Below are positions 1 through 12,075 of a stretch of DNA of 64,000 bases, in pieces (position 1 is the first letter of the stretch; every line of letters begins with the position of its first letter). The stretch is from assembly GCA_037178975.1 (NCBI GenBank), contig JASJZH010000002.1, forward strand, positions 806,001 through 870,000. The letters are read 5' to 3'. Source of the DNA: Oscheius tipulae. Its lineage: Eukaryota > Nematoda > Chromadorea > Rhabditida > Rhabditidae. Under the pieces are notes generated by a model, which worked only from the letters and a program-made list of their open reading frames with translations, searched no databases and had not been told where the DNA came from. Made by a program: the position numbers and the translations under genes.

Positions 1-3000
1 TCATCAATTTGAGCAGATGCGACTACTTAGCAATCGATTTGGTTAGTTCCAACCGATTTTTCCATTGTAGTTTCGAATTGTCTTCAGGAGCTATCAGGGC
101 TAGGCGATTTGCACGGGATGAGAAGTAAAAATGTTAGCCAGAGGTATTCGATACAGCGAGAAGGAGCCATTTCGAGGTAGAATGCTTCCAAAATGTCTGA
201 AACCCCGTTTCCAGGTCAGTAATCTCGTTCGGGCTGGCATTTTTCCGCTTCGAAGAAAAGGATGACGAGGGGAGGAGCCTAAAATACTCGTGTCGGGTAA
301 AACATTGCTATTTTAGTGAAAATGGACGGATTTACAGGTCTACAATATTCTAACACTTTGTTCTCAAGCCTTCACGATCGAGCCGGACGCCTTGAGGTTC
401 CTGGCCAAGCATTCGTTCGACTTCAATAGACTGATCGCTGAAGGGGTCCCTTATTCGATTTCTACGACAAAAGGGGTATGTTCTCTGCCTTGCACGTGAA
501 AATGGAAAATGAGCATTTTGGAGTAGATTCATGATGGGACTTCTTGAAATTTTTCTAAAAAATAATGATGGATCTAAAGAAAAAACCCAAGGGATCTTTT
601 TTGCTTTTGCATCTACGAAACGGATCTAACCCACCTTTTTCAGTCCTGTCCTCTCCGTTCCCTCGTCACCGAAATTTTCGCATCCTCAAAGCCGCTCCTT
701 TTCCATAACGGCCTAACAGACGTCCTCTTCATCTATCACCACTTTTATGCTCCACTTCCGAACAGGTTTCCTCTCATTTTCTGCCTTTTCTATCGATTCC
801 TCCAGCTGGGCGGCCTTCTGTAACAGCTTGGCAGACATCTTCACAGCCGACAGCCCATTATGTGACTCGAAATATCTGACGGAATTTGAGTTCCGGACCA
901 CAGCCAGCTTCCTCGAATACATATTCCGCAAGAGCCAGCGGGACAATCAGCGCGAGGCGACGGAAGGGCGTTATCACTTGGAAATTAGTTTCGCTAAGCC
1001 TTCAGGTAAGCTTTTCACTCGAAAAGGTTGGCTACCCCCTAATTATTATTGTATATTCTTACCCAGCTCAAAAAATCTACAAAAAGGTACTTTACTAAAA
1101 AGTTGACCCGGGCACTATGGAACCATGATCCATCGTGTCGAACCATTTGTGTCTACAATGCCGTGTTAGCCCCATTAGAGCCACCCCCTTCACTCTTAGG
1201 TAAAGCAATACGCAATAACATATTCACGTTTTTCGGGAGCAAGACGACTTTTTCTGAATTTCTCATGTTCTGCAAAGCTGTAGAGCCGATCCCGGGCTAC
1301 AACTCTGCAGAACATCAAAAAAAAGTCGTCTTGACCCCATAAAACGTAAATATGTAACTGCGTATTTCTTACGTAAAGGGTCCTCTAATAGGGATAATAC
1401 GGTAGGTCACAGGCAGACACATAGTGACCAATTTAAAATAGATTGCTCCTTTTCCAGACCCGAAATTCGCCGAAACCGTCAGCTGTAGCCTCCCGGCCAA
1501 CTTTCCCTACCACCCAATCTCCTCGGAAATCGACAAAATCGTCTGTCCCAATTTCGCCAATCATGGTTTTTGCTGGAAGGAGGGCAAAGGACAGTGCGAG
1601 CTGGCCCACGACGTCGATTTGGCTCTGGATCTCGAGTGGAAAAAGAAGGACAAGGAGAAGCAAAAGAGGAAGAGAAAGTTGGTCATTTTAGACTATATTT
1701 TTGAATTGCGAGGTCTTCAGATTTGATCACCTGAAACCGGACGCGATGATTCGAGAGGAGCGCGAGAGAATGGAGGCAGCAGCACCACGCCTCCAGGACA
1801 ACGTCGACACGGCTTTCGGGGCGAGGATTTCTGTTACAGGTTCGTTTTTTCTGCAAATTTTTTTTCTATACACTCTGTGTGTTTGTTCATGAGCTAACAA
1901 GTCGCAGGGGTGAAGTCGACTCCGCGGTTAGCGCCCTGGGCTATAATTCGTTTATTTCCAAAAAAAAAATGAGCTAATTCTTTAAAAGTGGAATGCGAAA
2001 GGTCTCCCGAGGAAATTACAGTACCCGTCTCAGGCTGGCAGATTTTCGCTGTTTTAGCGTGTTTACAGCCAGCTTTCAGTTGTTTTGACATTGGCATTGT
2101 ATTCAGAGCCCAAGGAAACCTTGTTCAAATGGTACCTCTCCCCCCTTTGGGTTTCCACACGCTTTGCGCAACCTCTTTCCTTTCACGGCCATTTTGGGTT
2201 TGGGAAAAGGGTCCCCCTGTTCGTTTTGCTCAGGTTTTGCATTTTCGATACCATCCACTTCCGGTTTCGTCGGAAATTGGTAACACTTGATACATCACCG
2301 TGTTTCCCCTTGAGCCGGCTCACTGATGCTACTGCCAGTGAGAAATTGAGCACACTGTCGTCTTCCATTGTCCCCCTCCCGTCCACCCTTCGATAATCGA
2401 CGCCAGTCTCTGGGCCCCCAAGACGAACTCTTGCGCAAATTCCATGCTTTCAGGATGTCATCGTGCCGGCGTCGATGCCTTCATGACCGGATTCACGGTT
2501 CTCTTCAACGAGAGAGTACATCTCTGGCGCAACGGAACTCTCAATCCTAGCGTGAGTTTTATAGTTTTGGCTTCAGAATTAGGGAATTGGTAACGGGACT
2601 AAAAGATCTGGATTTGGGGTGCTTTCAAAGAGCTCGTGACGGGACCCAAACTATTTGATCAGCGCACCTAAAATTGTACTTTTCGAGGGTGAAGATGACA
2701 TTTTTTTAGTGGCAGCCACGCTGTATTCCGGCCGGTCCGCATGCACAGGTCTGGCGCCAAGAATACCATAAATTTTGGCCGCCAAGTTTTCCCAAAAGTG
2801 GTACTCTCTCAGGAGCCCGTTTGAACTATTTTTGGCGAAAATTTCGATTGGCTTGAAAGTGCAAAGAGTAGTTATCTGTCTAAAACTTGAAACTGGTCCC
2901 GACACGAACGTTGATACTCGTACTACCATGCCTTACCACTCTGTCTGTCCCTTACCAGCAGTCTTCAGCATCTGAACAAGATTCCCTTATCCGGGAAGGA

Positions 3001-3100
3001 GCAGCCCTTCGTCATCCGGGCCACCCATTCGGCCGGAAGTTGCCCGCTTCATGAGGAACGATTCGCGGAGATCAGAAGCAGAAGGAGCCACCAAAAATAG
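1..3100 (+). CDS. TOE1: TOE1-like CAF1-family 3' exonuclease (5' end outside the window)
   Basis: This encodes a DEDD-type RNA 3' exonuclease of the CAF1/TOE1 family, which trims tails of snRNAs and telomerase RNA in the nucleus. Exons that join in phase are 1-41, 88-176, 215-296, 338-475, 644-765, 806-1005, 1458-1677, 1721-1839, 2454-2551 and 2969-3100. The first exons give the DxE motif (AIDLELSGLGD), followed by a FGLAFF strand, a DFNRLIAEGVPY stretch, the HNGLTD catalytic segment and FLEYIFRK. A CCCH zinc finger follows (exon 1458-1677: C, C, C and H in CPNF...GFCW...QCELAH), with a basic tail and a HRAGVDAFMTG C-terminal block as in TOE1. The introns of 46, 38 and 41 nt are very short. 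Stop is at 3098-3100, with AATAAA directly after it. The order of domains makes TOE1 a far better match than CNOT7/8 or PARN. The N terminus is missing. Confidence 0.9.
1204..1378. repeat. foldback element, copy A
   Basis: A long imperfect inverted repeat: arms about 1207-1282 and 1297-1375 contain ACGTTTT, AAGACGACTTTTT and ATGTTCTGCAAAGCTGTAG and their complements around a short GC-rich loop. It lies in the TOE1 intron between 1005 and 1458. The same structure is at 47684-47848. Confidence 0.85.
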
Positions 3101-3102
3101 CC

Positions 3103-3108
3103 AATAAA
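3103..3108 (+). terminator. polyadenylation signal AATAAA of the TOE1-like gene
   Basis: AATAAA begins two bases after the stop codon, giving an almost absent 3' UTR. The next gene starts at 3205. Confidence 0.6.
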
Positions 3109-3204
3109 TCCATTTTTCTCTCAATTTTTGTGCATTTTTTGGAGTTTTGTGACTCTCAATATCGTTTTCGTAATTTTTATGCCATTTGAACGCCGTTTTT
3201 TAGG

Positions 3205-6200
3205 ATGTTCAACGATCAACGACCAGTAAGACAACAGTTTTCGCCGCCGCCAGGCCGTGAGGTGAGTCAATGTGCAAAAATGGCCAGTTTCTTGGGGCAG
3301 CAAAAGAGTCGAATAAGAAATTTTGCGACGAGGGGTTTATCCAGGGTTTTAAAAACCATTTGAATAGAATTATACAGTGCAAAACTTGTAGCGTCAAAAC
3401 GTCTCAAGTTTGGAGATAACCTGTACAGTTTGTTGGTTTTGATCTAATCTTTACCCCTACAGCGCACCCACTGGCACAGACAACTGCGTGAGGGGCTCGG
3501 AATATTCGACATGCCAAGACCAGAACCGAGAAGACCTCGACAGCCCCGGAATCGAGGACGTGGTCGCGAAATCCCTATCGCGTGGAATAACCCTCGTCAA
3601 GATCACGAAATTCTCTTTGACAGCGCAGACGGGGCACCACAGCCTAGAGCAAGACACAACTGGGATATGCCAAGACGAAGGGTGAGTCAAGGGATATAGA
3701 GACACGAATAGTAAGAGATTCAGAGTGACAATGAAAACAGCGACGAGACATGGAATCAGAGCTGGGACAGTGGAGATCCGAAACGGGTTTTCATCGATGT
3801 GCCGCTGCAGATGCTGAGGAAGAAGTTTGACCCGGGGTGTCGGCTGAAGGAGCCTGAGCCGGTGAGTCGAGTAGCAAAATCTGTTTTGGAAAGTTCCAGC
3901 GATTCAGACAACTTGAGAGAGTCTAGAGAATAAGGATCGGCAGATAGCAGAATATATCTAGAGAAGAAGGAAGGATAGGACATGTCAGAGAACAGCGACA
4001 ATCGAAAGAGAACATTGTTAGCGGGAGTCATAGCAAACAAGAAGGTTACAAACGGACCAGGTAGTAGAATACTAGGAATTTTGGTTGACGCCAAAATGAG
4101 ACACACTGCAGGAGACAGTACACAGTAACTTTAGAGGACAGTAGACAGCATCGATCCGTTTTGGAAAGACTTTGGGGTACAAGAGTAAAAAGTCGATAGC
4201 GACAGATCTTCAGCTAGCTCTGACACGACATACCAGAGGCGAAGAATAATCGGCCCTGGAATTAAAAAAGAAAGAATGTCCACGGTAGACAACTCTAACC
4301 ATGTTTAAGAGAGATAGACAAATTTCAATGGACAGTACACAACAAAATGACACTAGATTGATCCAAGCATGTGACAGAGACAAGCCAAAAGAGTAGTCAT
4401 CCGCCAAATGAAATTTTCTAGTTGTCTACTTAAAGGAGCCATAGGACAGAGACAGATAGCTGTTACCGTATGGTCACTTTGGATTGTTCGACTCGGAAAG
4501 GTCGGACGAGGTAGTTGATAGTCAGAGAGACATTCAACAGTCGGAGAGATAGGCAGTATCAGAATAGGTAATAGAGTCAGAGAGACAGTAAGACTATTGA
4601 CTGGTCCAGTGTGTTCCACTTCAATTTTACTTATTCAAAAATTCCTTGGGGTTTAACGACGGGGAAGGTTTCATGGATTGCATCCAACTCTATAGTAGCA
4701 TCACTAGACATTCAGGCAGATCAAGACACAAATAGTAGTCTCTGACAGAAAGTCAGACACGACACAGAGACAAACTAGAATATTGTACCCTGACACACCA
4801 AGATTATGAGTTAGAGACAGTCGAGACAGAACGGTGAAGAAAGCTGTAGACCGTTTCAAAGAGACGTGACTATCAAGTAACACATTCTCTTCAGATAGTC
4901 TTCAGTACGAAGCTGGTCGAATGCTCCGACCCTGTCCCTGAACGCAAGACTCCCCAGCGCTCTCCGGTCATCCCCAAGAAGGAACTCAAGCTGGGACTGC
5001 TGAAACTGAAGAAGTGTCTCGACCAAGTTCAGCCGGAGCTTGTAAACATGGCTTCTAGCCGTTCTCAGCTGGAATCAGACGCTCATCCGACCTTTCAGGA
5101 CAGCTTCGCCGTCTTCAGTCATCCAGACGGGTTCAAGAAGATTGTGGTGGGTACAGTACACAATTCAGAGACAGTCCTTTAAGGTCAAAAGCCGGGACGG
5201 GCTTCTGTCAACGCTGGTCAAGAAGGAAAAGCTGGATGAGAGGGTCCTATACGTGACTAATGAGTCCTTGTCCCAGGTCAAGGCTCGTTTCTCCAAGGCC
5301 CGGATGCTTAACAAGCAGGTGGTCCCGGAAATTCCGAAGATGGAGGGCATCAAGAGTGAAAACCTGAAGAGCTCGAAAGCTGACGCACAAGTCCGGATTA
5401 GGGAGCTGACGGCGACAGAGAGAGCGCTTTGTCCGGCTGAGAACAACGATAGACAGAACGTCTACGAGCTGTCCACAAGAATGTTCATGTTCCCGCCCAA
5501 ACTTATCGACTTTGAGGCTAAGGTAGTCGAGAATCTGTTCTTTTAAAAGAATCTTTTTCGATCATGCCGCTGGATTTGGACGAAGCTGATCAGGGAGGAC
5601 AGAAGTACACGGTCAAGGTGATGTGGGCTACTCAACCTCATACCTACAAGGCTAGAATCAAGGTGTGTATCTCCCCCTTTGTCTCTGTCTGTTCACAGTC
5701 CAAATTTTCAGATCGAGGGAGATCATATGGATGCTATGAAGGCCAAGGCAATTCTAAACAGCTGTGATGTGGTGAACAAGTGTCACCACGTCAGTACCAA
5801 AGATGGTCACTATTTCTCATCGGACAGTTGGCTACGGAAAGGATCGGAGCTAGACATTTGGTTTAGAAATCGAATTGGTGGAGACAGACGAGACGAAGAC
5901 CTGCAAATGACTTCCGACGAGCTGGAGCACGTCGTAAAGATGCTTCTGGAGGTCAACAACATCACCATGACCCAGATCAATTTCAGTCGCAGCAAGGAAG
6001 AGTGGGAATCCCTTCCAGTTAGCCTATTCTGAAATTGTTCAGACCAATCAGTCAGAAAGACGCAGTGTACAAGATCAACAAGCGACTGGCCCAATGTGCC
6101 ATTCACGCCGGGGTTTGGGAGCACCAGGAACGGAATACGGAGACGGAGTGGAGGAACTTCGTGAGTCGAGAGAGACAGAGAAACAGTGGTAGAGGGACAA

Positions 6201-8879
6201 AGAGATAGAGATACATAGAGATAGAGAGACAGAGAGGCAGAGTGGCAGTGAGAAGAAGAGTTTGAGAGACAGGCAGAGAGTCAAAGAGACAGTGACTGAA
6301 ACTGTCTGTTTCAGTTCGAGCGGAACACCCAGAAGCTTTCCTGGAAGATCACCGACTACCAGATCCTCCCTAACGATGACCGAGACCTGTCAGCTACTAT
6401 AGAGTTCTCGAACGTTCCCTGTGGTACCGCCATCTGCGACTACATCCTCAGAAACTCCAACAATAATGTCTTCTTCAAGTTCAACCATGTCCAAGTAGCC
6501 AGGACCAGGTTCTCCTGTCGGTACCACTCTACCTTCTTCGTCCCTCCGGAGATCCGAGTCCTACTAAACGCGGACATCAAGAAGTTGGATGGGGATGTCA
6601 GGAAGACCACGGATGGAGACCATAGCTCCTGGGCCAGAATCAGAGACCTGCCCAACTCGATGATGTCCGTCGAGGGCTGGAGCAGAGAGTATGTGGATGA
6701 AGTCGTTGGACAGCTGAAGAAGAAATTGAAGCCCGAGGCCTTTGACTGTTCAGTGGGGAGTAGAAGTCAGCTGCTTTACGGGTAAGTTTAGTACATGGAG
6801 AGCTTGTCCTCGGATCCACACACCGAAGGAGACAAGTAGTGAGACATTGGTACCAAATGAGCGCTCCCGCTCACACCATCCAAAACTTTTATCTCAACTT
6901 TAAAGCGAGCGTATACCGACCCCCCATTTGAATTCGGCGCGCAAATTAGTATGAGGTGCGAAAAAAAACCTGAAAAATGATGGTTTTTCACCGTTAACCG
7001 ACTAAGCCATGGGGGTAACGCCGGTACTGAATTTTCTTGAGATACTGGAACTGACACCACCCCCTCCCCATAAGGTTAATCAGCCAGCGATATTTCTATA
7101 TATAGGCTCTCTTTAGTTTTTCAGATACACCCATATGATGAAAACTGTGATAGGAAGAGGGGTATCTCCCGTTCCAAGTATACAGACACTTTTCAGCTGC
7201 GGTCTCCAGCTGGTGAATCAGCAGCAAGACCGCTTCGTCGGCCGGGTCTTCATCTCCGTGGACCGTCTCAATGAGAAGATCACCCTGATCGGAGAGCAGG
7301 CCGCTATAGCTGGGATCAAGCAATGTTTCCTCGACTTTGTTGACAGACCGTATGTCTTCCTTTCTCCCATTCTGACAGCCGCTTTCAGTCACAACTTTGC
7401 TGTCCAGACTGCGATCAAGATCGATCCGCCAATGTACCTGCCGATCATGAAGAGTGTCCTGGACTACAACGGGGAGACAGCACTGGGAGAGCTGCTGGGA
7501 GGCTGCATGGTCCGCTTCCAGAAGCCGAACCAGCTGCTCTTTGAGGGTAGCGTCCATCAGTACAACCAGCTGCGACTCCTGCTGGACAAGACCCAGTACG
7601 AGGTCCTGAACAAGGTCACCGAGAAGACCATCTCCAAGCGGGCCAAGGAACTCTTCATATCTACCTCAGAATGCCCAGTGTGTACTGCCCCGTACAGTTT
7701 TGACAAGTATCGAATAGCCTGCGGGCATGCTTACTGTCTTCAGTGCTTGACTCTCTTGGTTTGAAGCATGACTTTCTGGTTGAATTCGAAATCTTCAGAT
7801 CAAGCACAGTCTTGGCAGCGGAGAGATTCCGATCAGGTGTGTGCAGCCAAGATGTCAGAAGCTTGTGGGAATCAGAGATATTATGGTGAGGCACTATCTC
7901 TGTCTGTCTCGATCACCCTATCCTCCGTTCTACTGACTACTTCAGAGTCTCCTCTTCGACGAGAAGTCTATCCAGATCCGGAACTTCTTCCCGGAACGGC
8001 TCGAGCCCCTCTTCAAGACTGCTAACAAGGCTGCTGCCAAAGCAGACGACATGATACCTTGTATCAAGGCCGGATGTGAAGGGTTCTTGGAGGTGGAAGT
8101 CATTCCACAACTTTTTAAACGAGTCTTCAGAGAGCGGAGAAGGAATACATCCGCACTATCTACTGCCCGATCTGTCGGACAGCCCGCTGCTCAACCTGTA
8201 CCAATCCGCCTCACGTTGGAAGGTCGTGCGAACAGGAGGTTGAGTTCCGTTCTAATGACGAGCTCGCCATCGAGCACTACATCAAGAGCCGGAGGGACAA
8301 TGTGAAGAAGTGTCCTACAAAGAACTGTGAGGCGCTGATTCAGAAGGAGGAAGGCTGCAATCATATGCATTGCACCTTCTGTAAGATTCACTTCTGTTGG
8401 TCCTGTTTGTTCTCGGTGAGTAGTCTTTGGTAGAACAGATTAACTGGATGTTTAGGCCGAATCCCAACAAGAGGTCTACGCCCATATGCAGAATAATCAT
8501 GGCGGTACTGGAGGAGAATGGGCAGTGAGTCAACTGTCTCTCTGTCTATCTGCCTATCTCTTAGTCTCTCTGCCTCTATATCTTCCTGCCTCTTTGTCTT
8601 TCTGTCTTCTTGTCTCTGTCTCTCTGTTTTCCTGTCTCTCTGTATCTCTGTTTCTCTGGACAGTTTATCTAGTAACCTGACCTGGAGAATCAAACAAACC
8701 ATCTTAATTTTCAGCACCTCGACCTGCCGCCTGGCTTTGGCTTTGCAGCACCAGGCTTTGGAGGTCAGGGATTTGGATTTCGAGGTTTCCGAGGACAGAG
8801 TCCTCCACCTGGCCTCAGACGACCATTCCCGAACCAGCGAGGCTTTTTAGGCAATATCGAGGACAGTGACTCCGATTGA
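3205..8879 (+). CDS. RBR-type (RING1-IBR-RING2) E3 ubiquitin ligase
   Basis: Sixteen exons close in phase to about 1104 residues: 3205-3261, 3463-3681, 3724-3861, 4895-5146, 5169-5522, 5594-5662, 5712-6017, 6056-6160, 6315-6781, 7125-7349, 7389-7758, 7799-7885, 7946-8092, 8131-8415, 8456-8524, 8715-8879. The N terminus is Arg/Gly/Pro-rich. The middle resembles, in my reading, the region before the RBR in DEAH11/12-type proteins. RING1 (about 825-870) has [13 protein letters not shown] and CVQPRC. The IBR (about 921-967) has the C6HC ligands. RING2 (about 991-1031) has KKC, NC and an EGCNHMHC segment whose first Cys (about 1007) is the expected ubiquitin-thioester residue. An HxxxxH-like tail and a Gly/Phe-rich C terminus follow. 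RBR ligases take ubiquitin from an E2 onto RING2 and pass it to substrate. No helicase domain is present. The start is the first ATG after a TTTTTTAG acceptor. The 5522/5594 and 6017/6056 joins are less certain. Confidence 0.9.
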
Positions 8880-9096
8880 CCTCTCTTCCGATTTACTCGT
8901 TGTGACACCCAGTGTCCTCCAGGGACAAATTCGTAATCCAACTCAGTGTCTTTCTCGCTACTCAAGTTTATCCATATCCGCTTTGTGAATAAGCTAGTTA
9001 AGTTGTCGGTGCTTTAGCTTATCCACGTCTAGATATTCCGATAATTATATTTCGGCTCTCATCATAGTCAGTTTTCTTGTGGCCTTGAAAGTGCAA

Positions 9097-9102
9097 AATA
9101 AA
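9097..9102 (+). terminator. polyadenylation signal of the RBR ligase gene
   Basis: AATAAA lies about 220 nt after the stop codon at 8879, the first canonical hexamer downstream. Confidence 0.55.
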
Positions 9103-9317
9103 CTATTAGAGAATTCGATAGATAGTGCCGAGTCAGAGGGACATGGTTGGCAGCTCTTTTAAAACACAGAATCTCAGGGAATTAGCACGAGGCTAGAACA
9201 AGGTTCAAGCTTGCATTCCGAGGAGGGCCACAGATCAGAGGTCCTCGTCAGGATAGACTACTTCACAGGTTTGTCACATTTTTCATCAAAATGGATCAAA
9301 AACATGCAAATAAAAAA

Positions 9318-9435
9318 GCTTACGACACCCGGGATTCCCAAGCCGTCTCCGATCCAAATACTAACCGGGCCCAACGTTGCTTGACTTGCCAGATCGGACG
9401 GGATGGCATACTTTCAACGTGGTATGGCCGTAAGC
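9318..9435 (-). rRNA. 5S ribosomal RNA, copy 1
   Basis: This 118-nt sequence on the minus strand starts GCTTACGGCC and ends GTCGTAAGC, so the two ends pair. The internal control region (CCCGTCCGATCTGGCAAG, then GGTTAGTA and TTGGATCGGAGAC) is intact. It is transcribed by RNA polymerase III for the large ribosomal subunit. A T run follows the 3' end. It shares its upstream block with copy 2. One base differs in the GGTTAGTAYTTGG element (ATT rather than ACT). Confidence 0.95.
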
Positions 9436-9447
9436 AAAGCTAAGAGT

Positions 9448-9486
9448 TCGTGTCGACGAGACGTTCCCTTTACTATAAGATTTTTT
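9448..9486 (-). promoter_or_regulatory. conserved upstream block of 5S copy 1
   Basis: A block of about 39 bp containing CCTTTACTATAAGA (plus-strand reading) is almost identical to the block upstream of 5S copy 2, at the same distance from the RNA start. On the transcribed strand it supplies a TATA-like CTTATAGTAAAGG about 33-46 nt upstream. I infer a pol III external promoter element. Confidence 0.6.
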
Positions 9487-9566
9487 CGCAAGTCCCAACG
9501 GAGGAGACATGAGCGCGGGTCACGAAAGAGGGATTTTGTAGTCTATGAAGTGATTTTCGAGCTCTG

Positions 9567-9622
9567 CGATGTTCTATAGAGTTACAGCTTTTGATCCACA
9601 ACTTTGTAAAACATTGCTAGAC
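9567..9622. repeat. short imperfect palindrome (TGTTCT...ACAACTTTGTAAAACA type)
   Basis: The left arm GATGTTCTATAGAGTTACAG and the right arm CCACAACTTTGTAAAACATT are imperfect inverted repeats around TTTTGAT. The same design occurs at 10793-10846, 27530-27580, 27706-27758 and 49512-49566, and in the core of the longer foldback elements. Confidence 0.7.
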
Positions 9623-10579
9623 GTGAAAAGCCTGTATGCGTAAAAAAAGAGACTTCTTCGGAATGTCTAAAAGAAGGGGCATATGACTAAATGACAAGGA
9701 TTTCGCTTTTTGGTCAGTCAGTTCCTTAGCCGTCTTAAAATGTTTTTGTTTCACCTTAAAATCTCGGCATTCTTTTCCTCCTTCGTTCTATTCTCGGCCC
9801 TCTAGAGAATGTATGCATAAAGAAGTGATTGTTTGGGTCTCTCGTCCTCCGGTCCTCTCAATCTCTCTCTCTTGATCAGAGAGAGAGTCGGGTCACCGGG
9901 GTGGCCATAATTGGACCTCACCGCCTCATAGGCAGGTAGAGAGAGGGAGACAGAGAGACAGAGACGCGTCAGTCATCCGCGCGACCCAGGTGCCACCACC
10001 TGCCACCTATGGCTCTCTCATTTGAGCTTTCACTGATTTTTAAAGCTGTAACTCTGTGGAAATGTGCTGTTTTCTAAGAGTCTCTGGCAATAAATCTTTA
10101 TGACCGACATCATTAGCACGCCAGCCCAGCTAGTTGGCAGCATCTTCCCTCAGTACCACACAATGAGAGAGAGAGTGAGATTTCTTGTCTCTGTCTTTCT
10201 CTTGTCTCTCTAGAATTGGCCGTCACCTCGTCAATGTACCTCATTTCTCAAAGAGCTCCACCAATTTTCAGGCCATTCCTGGGGGCTATATATGCAAATG
10301 GACTAGAGGGGGTTCTAGGTTTTGTTCGGCCTCTGTTCAATGCCTAGCGTATCGGGTTACTAACCTTTTGCACCTGTTCTGCTCCTTATTTTCATAGTTT
10401 CGATCCCTAGCCACGTTGCGTTTTTTACGCTATACTGTCGGGTAAATTGGTGAGCCTTAGATGGGACAAATTGTCTAATTATCTGGATTTAATAGTTGTT
10501 TGTTGCAAAACAAAGAAGGTTTACAAAATGTTAGGAGTTCAAAAATAGTTTATTCTGAAAGAGAAAAAAAGACTAAAAA

Positions 10580-10697
10580 GCTTACGACACCCGGGATTCC
10601 CAAGCCGTCTCCGATCCAAGTACTAACCGGGCCCAACGTTGCTTGACTTGCCAGATCGGACGGGATGGCGTACTTTCAACGTGGTGTGGCCGTAAGC
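10580..10697 (-). rRNA. 5S ribosomal RNA, copy 2
   Basis: This 118-nt minus-strand copy is nearly identical to copy 1 and has intact terminal pairing and internal promoter boxes (GATCGG, TTAGTACTTGG). A T run follows the 3' end. It lies 1262 bp from copy 1 in the same orientation, with the same upstream block and a related palindrome next to it, so the two look like a tandem duplication. Confidence 0.95.
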
Positions 10698-10709
10698 AAA
10701 TCTACAAGT

Positions 10710-10748
10710 GCGTGTCGACAAGACGTTTCCTTTACTATAAGATTTTTT
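10710..10748 (-). promoter_or_regulatory. conserved upstream block of 5S copy 2
   Basis: Counterpart of the block at 9448-9486, with the CCTTTACTATAAGATTTTTT core unchanged. Its conservation between copies, where other flanking sequence has diverged, suggests function. Confidence 0.6.
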
Positions 10749-10792
10749 GTTTATGCGATTTTTCTGGCTGAAGACAACATTTTTCAGCTTAG

Positions 10793-10846
10793 CGATATTT
10801 TGCAAAGTTGTAGTTTTTGATTTGCTTTACAAGTTCGTAGAACATC
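10793..10846. repeat. short imperfect palindrome near 5S copy 2
   Basis: GATATTTTGCAAAGTTGTAG is followed by a short spacer and then CTTTACAAGTTCGTAGAACATC, which reads as its imperfect inverse. It is placed relative to the 5S unit as at 9567-9622. Confidence 0.65.
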
Positions 10847-12075
10847 CGAAATCGCTAAGTTGCAATTTGAAACGAGAAAACTGGTGTGAAAGGAAGTACT
10901 TCTGAAATTTGGTGCCAGAGACGGTTGACCTTGAGTAGATTGACTGCCTGTCTCCCCCTCACTCTCCCCGGTTTTTCATTGGGTCTAGATCGCTGGAAAA
11001 CGATGTCGATTGTGTTGAATCCTGTACTCTCAGCTGTCGTCGATCCGACCAGTTCTGTCCTCTTTTTCCCTACTCCCAACACATCTGATTTCTCTCATTG
11101 ATTATGCATGACTGCTGCGATTTTTCCCGTTCTTCTAGGCACAAACAAAGAGACAGAGACAAAACAAAAACGGTCGCCGAAAGGACGTCACACCAAGTGC
11201 GTTTATCGGGCTGCCTGGCAGCCCCGAGAATTCGTTTATTATCAGAGAGACAGAGACCGTCCACGTCTCTTCCCCCTTCTGTCTCTGTCACTCTCTCTCT
11301 CTCATTTTCTCTTCAATTTTCGGTTATTCCTTCCCTAGAAATCAATTTCTCAAGAGTGGCGGGATCACGTGGAAACAGGGGCCTTTTGTGAGAGTCACTT
11401 GGAACACGTTCTCTTCAAACCGATTGAAATCTCTCACGGTCTCTCTGTCTTTTTGCATTAGCATCGCTCAATTTGCTACTTTTCTTGTGTTTCTACGCTT
11501 TTTTCCTCTTTCGGTGATACAGATTCAGACTTTAGCTCCCATGATTCATGGCATATCCCCTCTCTGTGTTTATTTTTGTCCGGGACAGATGTTCCAGTCC
11601 CTGTCTCTGTTTTTCTGTCTTTATCTCTCTGTCTCCCTATCTATATTCCAATTCTCACCCCATTATCAATCCACTCTCCCTTCATCGTTCGCACCTAATC
11701 CGTTCAATAGTTTCGGATCTCTCCTGTCCCGCTACCGTTGACTGTACTTCCCCTTTGTGGTCTTTTATCACCAGCCTCCAACCATTGTTAGCCTTCAAAA
11801 GCCGTCCCTAACTGCCTCAAACCGTTCCTCTTTGACGGACTTTACAGCCGTTTTCTGATTCATGCGACATAAGCTTTCTAATTTTGCAAGAACTTTCAGG
11901 CGTTTTTTCCGGCTCATAGCTATTCATCCATAGTCCATCCTCTTTTCTCTCTCTAGAGTCGCGAAACGCGGCTATCGAACCCGTCCGAAATACAAATATT
12001 TGTCCCATTCTTGGTCTCAAACCCACTTCTTTTCGATAACCTGACTCTCTTCTTCCATTTTCAGTTCGGAAAACT

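Noticed and set aside
6018-6042. A 25-nt intron in the RBR gene
   Set aside because: Using the first CAG gives the wrong phase; the acceptor at 6055 restores the frame with a 38-nt intron.
9318-10748. Spliced-leader RNA gene next to 5S genes
   Set aside because: Searched by eye for an SL1-like leader (GGTTTAATTACCC) on both strands and found none; other leader types cannot be excluded.
11098-11391. Several overlapping open frames
   Set aside because: Frames on both strands are open because of simple repeats; no product recognised.
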